Position numbers and translations under genes: made by a program
In this document: in pieces, positions 1 through 5,062 of the stretch
How the letters are laid out: each line of letters begins with the position of its first letter
Numbering within the stretch: the stretch's first letter is position 1
Source of the DNA: Pseudomonadota bacterium
GTDB lineage: Bacteria; Desulfobacterota; WTBG01; JAGOGO01
Assembly (NCBI GenBank): GCA_021160085.1
Contig: JAGHDE010000061.1
Location: 1 to 5,062, forward strand
Reading direction: 5' to 3'
DNA length: 5,062 nucleotides
The notes under the pieces: model-generated
Database searches by the model: none
What the model was told of the DNA's origin: nothing
The model's input: only the letters and a program-made list of their open reading frames with translations

Positions 1-3000
1 GGCAAGCTTCGTGCCCTCATGGAGGAATCAGGATATGATGAGGATAGCGAAAGCAAAGTTAAAGTCATAAGGAATATCATCGCCTATAAACCCTCAACAG
101 CACCTGAAGGGAACAAGGCTTTGCTGGACAAGATCCGGAAGTGGGTCGATCTTTTTCTTGATTTTAGCGATAAGAATATCGAGTCCCTTACCCTCTTGAA
201 AACAGGAATAATGGAGGCTGAGGACATCGCAGCGGTTGCTTCCATTGTAAAAACCATGATTGATCTCCACCAAAAAATCTGCGAAAACGATCAGAATAGT
301 TACCTTCAGCTATTAGAGGAAATCGTTATTAGTGACCATGACAATATCAGCCTCAGCTATCGGCTGAACCGACTTATAAACCAGATACATCAGGATGTAC
401 TAAAAAATGTATTTGGTGTATTCACCGGATGGAAAAAATTTGTGGGTGAGATTAACACAGTATCAAATAAAGCAGTTGGTATTACTGCTGATGATGAGGG
501 GAATATAGAGCATTTTCCGGCAAACAAGGTCAATATAATTGATTATTCAAATGATTTTGAAAGAGGGAATGCCGTGGTAGCCAGAAGCATAGTAGAAGCA
601 TACCTTTCTACCAACATTCATCTCCGCGATAATTGTTATTTAGACTGTATCTCACATACCAACAAGGCATGGTTCTTTGCTGACCTTGGACTTCATGGGG
701 CTAACATATTTGTAGATCTTGATCCTACTCAAAGGCTGATTACAGTAAGTTATGCTGAGGGAGATGTGGAAGATGGGAATATGGTACGATTAAGATTTTT
801 AATAGCTGCCTTGGAGAAACTGGGGTTTGCTGTGGAAAGGACTGAAATTGCCTTTAAGGCTACCCTGGATAAACAAAACGTCGGGTTGCTCAGTGCTGAT
901 GAGCTGGTAAACAGGGCAATATGGACCATTCAGGTCTTTGCCAGTGTTGCCGACTTTGATCTGGAGATAGAAGATGGAGGCATTTCCGAACGGGGGCTTA
1001 GGTATCATAAGGAGAGATTATCTTCTTCGGGTACTGGATTTCCATTATACAAGATATCCAAAGGGGCCCGGGAACTGAAAAAAATGAGCCGGTCCCTTGA
1101 TGAGTTAAATAGGGATATTATTATATCTATTTTAAATCCTGAACTTTTAAGAGTGGAGTTAAAGCCAATACCCGATACTGAATTGGGTGGAAAAGCGATA
1201 GCGGCTTATTTTAACCGACCTGTTAATAAAGGTATAACTACCGGAAAATTTATTACCCATAAATCAAATCCCCTTGCCCTTAACCCCCAATACTCTGAGC
1301 CCGACCCGATCCTTTGCCTTGAACAGTTTACTGACAAAGAATATCTGGAAGGGATATCCACGATAGTTAATATACTCGATAAATCGGTAGGGTCTAAATA
1401 TGCAGGCACCCATGACGACAAGAGGGTTACCGTATCACTGGCTGATATCCTTGGGGGTAAAATCGCATTTTATTCCTTAAGGGACAAAGACACAAACAAG
1501 GCAATCAATGCTTTTGCCGTGGGCGGAGAGTGCTTAAGAAAGGTATCATTAAACGATAATGTTATAAGAGATCCTGAACAAGTACGCTCCCTGCTTATAG
1601 AAAATGGTTATAACTTGGAACCTTCCGATCAAAATGCAGAATGGCCTGTCCCCAGGGCCTCAAATGCCCGAGGCATAACAGTTCCAGCTATAATGTCCTG
1701 TCCGGGTATTGCCACCGGGTTTTTGAGAAAGAACCGACCCGGGGACGTGCCCACCAACTTTAACAGTGCAATATTCTCAGATAATATCCTGACCCCGTCT
1801 GAAGTGGGAAGATTGCGGGAAGCATTCGGTTTTATCACCATCAATGATTCAACCCTCAGTCATGCCCAACTCACCGCTCGGACATTTGGCAAGCCGGGGG
1901 TAATTATCCAGGATGCAACATGGACTCTAAATGATACGTATTTTACTCTAAATCTTCCTCTGGACGAACAAAACCTTGTTATTAAAGAGGGACAGATAGT
2001 AACCGTTGATGCCATGAGGGGCATGGTTAATATAGTTGGAGCATCTTTTACGCCTTCTGAAGATTGCAGAGATCTGATACAAAACATCTTCACATTGCTT
2101 GTTCAGATAAATAAAGGGGCAAACCTTCGAGAATCCTTTTCTAAACTTGAAGACGTGATTGTTACTACCGAAGACGTAGAGATCTTAAAATTTATTATCC
2201 AGGAGTTGTTTATTACAAACACTGTATCCCAGAACACGTATAAATTGGAAATCCTGACGCTGATTCTGGATAATTGCCGAGAAATCCTTCAATCCCAACT
2301 CGTAGAATATCTGAAGGAGGTTGTTATAGATTACCATCGTCGAGAGCAGTATGATATAGAGATGGCAAAACAAAAACTGGTTATCACCGAGTATGTAAAT
2401 GAAGCGCTTCATGTGATGAACAGGATCTATAACCAGTTACAAATGCCCAAAGAGATGGAGTATCTGCTTTGCCAAAGGGCAGGCTTGTGCGCTCTCGATT
2501 ATAGCTCCGATATGGAAGAAATCCAGGGCTTGTATAATAAAAAGGTTAATGAGTTTAAAATGAATGCGATTAATGAAATTAATCGCATTGAAAATAAAGG
2601 AGATGATCTGAGCTCACGAGACCTCGGAAAGGCGATACGTATTATTGAAGGGATTTCCCTGCTTCCCTCCTATGATACTGTAATTGAAAAAGAGCTAAAA
2701 AAAATAGAGAATAAGGTTGGGGAAAAGGCAAAAGCTTTCAAGATAAGATTTAAAGATTCTGAGCACAAGTTTATCGTTGAGTTAAAAGATACCGGCAGTG
2801 TTATCTCACCGTATGTGGGAAACAAAGCCGCTTTTCTTGGTGAGTTAATGGAGACTTCCCTGGAAAGGAACGTGCTTCCCGGATTTATTTTGACCAGTAT
2901 CGGAGTCAGAAAGATCATCGAAGAAAATAGAGACAAGATTGAACAGATAAACGAAATTTGCAAGTCAAGCACCAGTGACAAGGCACTATCTATCAAAAAG

Positions 3001-3930
3001 GTTTTAGATATTGCCTCCGGCCTGGCATATCCTGATGATATAAAGGGAAAAATCATAAAAGAGTATCATGCTCTGGAGCGATCAGTAACGACGGAAGAGA
3101 AGGTACAGGAATTTCATCGACTGGCAGGCATGGTAAATCTTGATCGGAAAAAACTTGACGCTGCTACAAGTGCTTTGAGAGGATCGAAAGATTTTTATAC
3201 TGTTCCATTGGGGAAATCTATCCCCTTGATGGGACTTGACGTCAGAGATGAAGAACTAATACTTGATATGTATAGAAAGCAGGGGGGTGTGTTTGTAGTA
3301 GTAAGGTCATCATCCATCCTTGAAGACACGCATGAGGAAATGATGGCCGGGCGTTTTAAATCCTATCCTTATATCAGGGGTGCGCAGTTGTTACTTGAGC
3401 ATATATTGAGGTGTTTGGCTTATTATTGGGTTGAGATAAAAGAGGTGAATGATGAACAGCCGGTTTTCATCCATCAACAGATGGAAGCAGATGTCTCAAT
3501 GGTAATCAATTCTATAAATATGGTCGAGGAAAAATGGGATGAAGTAATTATTAACTCAGCAAGAGGCGCTGGTGCTGGTCTGGTCTCGGCGATGGTGGAC
3601 AGCGATCTTTATTTTGTTGATGCAAACCATTTTTCGGTTAAGCGGGTGATCAACTCTATAAAAAAAACAAAGTGTATATTTGATGAAAAGATAGGTTATG
3701 GGGTAAAGAATGTCTCCATCGACGACAAGGATGAACAAGTAACCCCCAGCTTAAGTGAGGAGGAGGCATCAGGAATTGCAAAATTGGCCAGGGATATACA
3801 TAAATACTTTCATTATCCGGTAGATATTGAGGCGGTAAAAAATAATAACAAGGTTTATGTGGTTCAGGTACGGCCTATAGTTTTGCCGTCAACAGTAAGC
3901 GACGATAATGAGGAGAGAAAGGTAAGGTAG
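1..3930 (+). CDS. Large phosphohistidine dikinase (PEP synthase/PPDK superfamily, glucan-water-dikinase-like domain order), 5' partial
   Basis: Residues are numbered from the ATG at 19. No ribosome-binding site precedes that ATG and the frame is open to base 1, so the true start probably lies upstream of the window. Residues 1-140 are mostly helical. Residues 215-315 form an alpha/beta segment, and residues up to about 545 are unassigned. A phosphohistidine domain spans about 552-675: it opens with CPGIATG (561-567) and has LSH-x4-AR with the phospho-acceptor His615. A long helical linker follows (about 680-905). The C-terminus is a PPDK-type ATP-grasp: VGNKAAFLGEL (933-943), VRSSSILED (1095-1103), GAGAGLVS (1183-1190), DIEAV (1269-1273) and QVRP (1283-1286). 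Family knowledge predicts ATP-driven phosphorylation of His615, then transfer to an acceptor. No PEP/pyruvate barrel follows, so PEP synthesis is unlikely. The domain order matches glucan water dikinases, but the acceptor is unknown. No signal peptide or membrane segment is apparent, so it is probably cytosolic. Family assignment is firm; substrate is not. Confidence 0.9.
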   Translation, partial: GKLRALMEESGYDEDSESKVKVIRNIIAYKPSTAPEGNKALLDKIRKWVDLFLDFSDKNIESLTLLKTGIMEAEDIAAVASIVKTMIDLHQKICENDQNSYLQLLEEIVISDHDNISLSYRLNRLINQIHQDVLKNVFGVFTGWKKFVGEINTVSNKAVGITADDEGNIEHFPANKVNIIDYSNDFERGNAVVARSIVEAYLSTNIHLRDNCYLDCISHTNKAWFFADLGLHGANIFVDLDPTQRLITVSYAEGDVEDGNMVRLRFLIAALEKLGFAVERTEIAFKATLDKQNVGLLSADELVNRAIWTIQVFASVADFDLEIEDGGISERGLRYHKERLSSSGTGFPLYKISKGARELKKMSRSLDELNRDIIISILNPELLRVELKPIPDTELGGKAIAAYFNRPVNKGITTGKFITHKSNPLALNPQYSEPDPILCLEQFTDKEYLEGISTIVNILDKSVGSKYAGTHDDKRVTVSLADILGGKIAFYSLRDKDTNKAINAFAVGGECLRKVSLNDNVIRDPEQVRSLLIENGYNLEPSDQNAEWPVPRASNARGITVPAIMSCPGIATGFLRKNRPGDVPTNFNSAIFSDNILTPSEVGRLREAFGFITINDSTLSHAQLTARTFGKPGVIIQDATWTLNDTYFTLNLPLDEQNLVIKEGQIVTVDAMRGMVNIVGASFTPSEDCRDLIQNIFTLLVQINKGANLRESFSKLEDVIVTTEDVEILKFIIQELFITNTVSQNTYKLEILTLILDNCREILQSQLVEYLKEVVIDYHRREQYDIEMAKQKLVITEYVNEALHVMNRIYNQLQMPKEMEYLLCQRAGLCALDYSSDMEEIQGLYNKKVNEFKMNAINEINRIENKGDDLSSRDLGKAIRIIEGISLLPSYDTVIEKELKKIENKVGEKAKAFKIRFKDSEHKFIVELKDTGSVISPYVGNKAAFLGELMETSLERNVLPGFILTSIGVRKIIEENRDKIEQINEICKSSTSDKALSIKKVLDIASGLAYPDDIKGKIIKEYHALERSVTTEEKVQEFHRLAGMVNLDRKKLDAATSALRGSKDFYTVPLGKSIPLMGLDVRDEELILDMYRKQGGVFVVVRSSSILEDTHEEMMAGRFKSYPYIRGAQLLLEHILRCLAYYWVEIKEVNDEQPVFIHQQMEADVSMVINSINMVEEKWDEVIINSARGAGAGLVSAMVDSDLYFVDANHFSVKRVINSIKKTKCIFDEKIGYGVKNVSIDDKDEQVTPSLSEEEASGIAKLARDIHKYFHYPVDIEAVKNNNKVYVVQVRPIVLPSTVSDDNEERKVR
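1672..2043 (+). other. Phosphohistidine (PEP-utilising mobile) domain
   Basis: This is the swivelling domain of the large dikinase, about residues 552-675. It begins GITVPAIMSCPGIATG, the typical opening of this fold in PEP synthases and PTS enzyme I. The catalytic His615 (codon 1861-1863) sits in STLSHAQLTARTFGKPGV, which follows the family pattern SHxxxxAR..G.P.V. The residue before SH is Leu, as in plant glucan and phosphoglucan water dikinases and in many rifampicin phosphotransferases; PPDK has Thr there. The domain ends with the usual EGQIVTVDAMRGMV strand-turn-strand element. Confidence 0.9.
2563..2589. repeat. Perfect 12-bp inverted repeat with 3-nt loop inside the dikinase gene
   Basis: The left arm AATGCGATTAAT (2563-2574) and right arm ATTAATCGCATT (2578-2589) are exact reverse complements separated by GAA. 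It lies in the stretch encoding the helical linker (NAINEINRIE, about residues 849-858). It has no trailing T-run, so it is not a standard intrinsic terminator. In RNA it would form a 12-bp stem with a minimal loop. Any function is unknown. Confidence 0.85.
2806..3888 (+). other. PPDK N-type ATP-grasp domain at the C-terminus
   Basis: Residues about 930-1290 of the large dikinase align by eye with the ATP-binding half of PEP synthase. VGNKAAFLGEL corresponds to the VGGKxASLGEM glycine-rich segment, and VLPGFILTS to VPPGFxxT. VVVRSSSILEDTHEEMMAGRF corresponds to VRSSATxEDxxxxSFAGQ. DIEAV and YVVQVRP are the metal- and nucleotide-binding strands, with Glu1271, Gln1283 and Arg1285 retained. The GxGE loop reads GAGA (1183-1186), so the usual acidic residue is missing. 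In PEP synthase and PPDK this domain is N-terminal; here it is C-terminal. Confidence 0.88.
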
Positions 3931-3932
3931 CT
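3911..3932 (+). promoter_or_regulatory. Ribosome-binding region of the GalT-like gene, within the end of the dikinase gene
   Basis: Two purine-rich stretches precede the ATG at 3933. AGGAG at 3911-3915 is the better match to anti-Shine-Dalgarno but is 17 nt away. AAGG at 3924-3927 is weaker and 5 nt away. Both lie inside the last codons of the dikinase gene, whose TAG ends 2 nt before the ATG. This arrangement suggests that translation of the second gene depends partly on ribosomes finishing the first. Confidence 0.5.
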
Positions 3933-4958
3933 ATGGCGGTTCGTTTTAGAAAATCAATAAGGGAGATAAAGTTTCTTGATCCCACCAAAGGGTTTGAAGA
4001 AAATCGGGTGAAATTTGAATTTCGCATAGATCCCCTCACCCGGAGAAGAACCCGGATAATGGATTTAAAATTCAGGCTTCCTGCCCCACCTGATTTGGGA
4101 GAACTAATCAATACATCGACAAAAGGACGCTGCCCTTTCTGCGGGGACAATTTAGAGAAAATGACCCCTAAATTTCCTCCAAACTTTATCCCGGAAGGAA
4201 GATTGCAGGTTGGCGAAGCAATGGTTTTTCCTAATTTTATGCCCTATGATCAAAATAATGCAGTTGCTGTCTTTTCAAAAGAACATTTTATCGGGTTAAC
4301 CCAGTTTTCCGAAGAACTTTTAGTTAATGCATTTCTATCTTCCCAATCTTTTTTTGAAAGGGTGTATAAAGCCAATCCGAAACATAAATATTTTTCCCTG
4401 AACTGGAACTATATGCCTTCCTCAGGGGCAAGCTTGATTCATCCTCACCTCCACCTCATGGCAGATAAAACCCCCTCAGATTATCATAAATTAATCCTGA
4501 AGCGGGGGAAGCGGTTCTGGAAAAAGTTCAAGGTCAACTACTGGGCGGATTTAATAGATGAGGAAAAAAAACTCGAAGAGAGGTTTTTAGGAGAAACCGG
4601 AAGTGTATGCTGGCTCTTAAACTTTGCCCCCAAGGGAATGATGTTTGATGTGCTGGGCGTCTTTGTTGAGAAGACTTCTTTTCTGGGAATTTCCCGCCAG
4701 GATTTAAGCCATTTCGCCCGGGGACTTCAAAAAATATTTCTATACCTGAAAAAGACTAATCTGATCAGTTTCAACCTCACCATTTTTTCGGGATTAAGCG
4801 AAAAAAACTATTTTTGGACCCATGCTCGTTTAGTTCCCCGTTTCACCATTCCTCCAGTAGGTACAAGTGATATTGGCTTTCCGGGTTTGCTCCATGATGA
4901 ATCTCTTTGCATAGTCCGACCTGAAGATGTCTGTCAGGAAATGAAACCCTGTTTTTAG
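3933..4958 (+). CDS. GalT-like nucleotidylyltransferase/hydrolase of the HIT superfamily
   Basis: The 341 residues match the usual 330-350 of galactose-1-phosphate uridylyltransferase (GalT) and ADP-glucose phosphorylase. Visible landmarks are RIDPLTRRRTRI (31-42, the family's R.DPLTG segment), CPFCGDN (67-73) and FPNFMPY (99-105). His118 lies in SKEHF, followed by the active-site segment SGASLIHPHLHLMA (164-177) and the C-terminal FWTHARLVPRFT (294-305). By analogy with E. coli GalT, Cys67, Cys70, His118 and His170 could bind zinc, and His172 would be the nucleophile that carries the nucleotidyl group. The family's usual Gln two residues after the nucleophile is His174, giving an HxHxH HIT signature. 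The family exchanges or phosphorolyses nucleotidyl groups on sugar-1-phosphates; the substrate here cannot be read from the sequence. The ATG lies 2 nt after the dikinase stop, implying one operon and translational coupling. The product looks cytosolic. The fold is well supported; GalT activity proper is doubtful. Confidence 0.88.
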   Translation: MAVRFRKSIREIKFLDPTKGFEENRVKFEFRIDPLTRRRTRIMDLKFRLPAPPDLGELINTSTKGRCPFCGDNLEKMTPKFPPNFIPEGRLQVGEAMVFPNFMPYDQNNAVAVFSKEHFIGLTQFSEELLVNAFLSSQSFFERVYKANPKHKYFSLNWNYMPSSGASLIHPHLHLMADKTPSDYHKLILKRGKRFWKKFKVNYWADLIDEEKKLEERFLGETGSVCWLLNFAPKGMMFDVLGVFVEKTSFLGISRQDLSHFARGLQKIFLYLKKTNLISFNLTIFSGLSEKNYFWTHARLVPRFTIPPVGTSDIGFPGLLHDESLCIVRPEDVCQEMKPCF

Positions 4959-5004
4959 ATTTTTTCTGATTTTATGTGTTTTGAAAATTTCTTAAGGGCG
5001 CGCT
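4959..5004. other. Short intergenic spacer without terminator
   Basis: The 46 bases after the GalT-like stop are AT-rich at first and end in a GC-rich GGGCGCGC stretch. I see no stem followed by a T-run. The T-rich stretches at 4952-4956 and 4960-4965 have no GC-rich stem before them. Transcription therefore probably continues into whatever lies to the right. Confidence 0.5.
4994..4998 (+). promoter_or_regulatory. Candidate Shine-Dalgarno AAGGG for a downstream gene
   Basis: AAGGG lies 6 nt before a TTG codon at 5005. An in-frame TAA at 4993-4995 overlaps it, so TTG is the only plausible start in that frame. The spacing is ideal for initiation. This site is the reason for preferring the TTG frame over the overlapping ATG frame at 4974. 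Confidence 0.4.
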
Positions 5005-5062
5005 TTGACTATTATAAAAAAGGAATATTTTTCAGGAGAAGCATTTCAGGAATACTATATAA
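5005..5062 (+). CDS. Possible start of a third gene in the operon (3' partial, unidentified)
   Basis: A frame beginning with TTG at 5005 stays open to the window edge and reads (M)TIIKKEYFSGEAFQEYYI, an ordinary soluble-protein N-terminus. It is preceded at good spacing by AAGGG (4994-4998), and it lies 46 nt after the GalT-like gene on the same strand with no terminator between. Nineteen codons are too few to identify a family. A competing frame from ATG 4974 is also open to the edge but has no ribosome-binding site. The reading is tentative. Confidence 0.38.
   Translation, partial: MTIIKKEYFSGEAFQEYYI

Noticed and set aside
1..9. GGCAAGCTT at the window start, repeated at 4427-4435
   Set aside because: A single 9-bp match 4.4 kb apart inside coding DNA is compatible with chance and does not indicate a mobile element or attachment site.
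2697..2704. A8 run as a programmed frameshift site (other A8 runs at 3660-3667 and 4564-4571)
   Set aside because: All three lie in continuous reading frames with conserved motifs downstream of at least the first two. They encode Lys-rich stretches and have no ribosome-binding-like stimulator or conserved structure nearby.
2670..3056. 128-codon open frame on the minus strand
   Set aside because: It lies entirely opposite the dikinase gene, has hydrophobic and Ser-rich composition typical of antisense shadows, and shows no recognisable motif. The same applies to the other minus-strand frames.
1..3930. Calling the large gene ppsA or ppdK
   Set aside because: The order of the domains is reversed and the C-terminal PEP/pyruvate barrel is absent, so transferring those names would be misleading.
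3933..4958. Calling the second gene galT
   Set aside because: The active-site Gln is replaced by His, and no other Leloir-pathway gene (galK, galE) is present in the window.
5005..5031. TTGACT at 5005 with TATTTT at 5026 as a sigma-70 promoter
   Set aside because: The spacer is only 15 nt, the -10 match is poor, and the TTG is better explained as a start codon.
5030..5051. Direct repeat TTTCAGGA at 5030-5037 and 5044-5051
   Set aside because: It is only 8 bp, two copies, within a likely coding start. It could be chance, with no palindromic operator character.
4974..5062. Alternative open frame from ATG 4974 to the window edge, in the same frame as the GalT-like gene after its TAG
   Set aside because: No ribosome-binding site precedes the ATG. 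Staying open for 29 codons is not unusual, and the TTG frame at 5005 has better initiation signals. Amber read-through from the GalT-like gene is possible in principle, but nothing supports it.

Overview
This is a gene-dense bacterial window of about 41% GC by eye. Everything recognisable is on the + strand, in what looks like one transcription unit. Two genes fill nearly the whole window, and the first codons of a possible third lie at the right edge. No RNA gene, mobile element, CRISPR array or convincing terminator was seen. The sequence points to a bacterium with moderately AT-rich coding DNA. I cannot name a phylum from it.

Positions 1-3930 hold the 3' part of a very large gene. At least 1303 residues are visible, and the frame is still open at the left edge. 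The protein belongs to the dikinase superfamily of PEP synthase, pyruvate phosphate dikinase and glucan water dikinase. It carries a swivelling phosphohistidine domain around His615 and, C-terminal to that, a PPDK-type ATP-grasp domain (about residues 930-1290). This is the reverse of the order in PEP synthase and PPDK and the same order as in plant glucan water dikinases. No PEP/pyruvate barrel is visible, so the final phosphate acceptor is unknown. The N-terminal ~540 residues are not confidently assignable.

Positions 3933-4958, two bases after the stop of the first gene, encode a 341-residue protein of the galactose-1-phosphate uridylyltransferase / ADP-glucose phosphorylase branch of the HIT superfamily. 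Its active-site motif reads HPHLH instead of the usual HPH-x-Q.

Positions 4959-5004 are a short spacer without a terminator hairpin. A TTG codon at 5005, preceded by AAGGG, may start a third gene.

Taken together, the window shows a GWD-like phosphohistidine dikinase of unknown acceptor, tightly coupled to a sugar-1-phosphate nucleotidylyltransferase-like enzyme. A shared role in glucan, sugar-phosphate or nucleotide-sugar metabolism is a reasonable inference but is not shown by the sequence.
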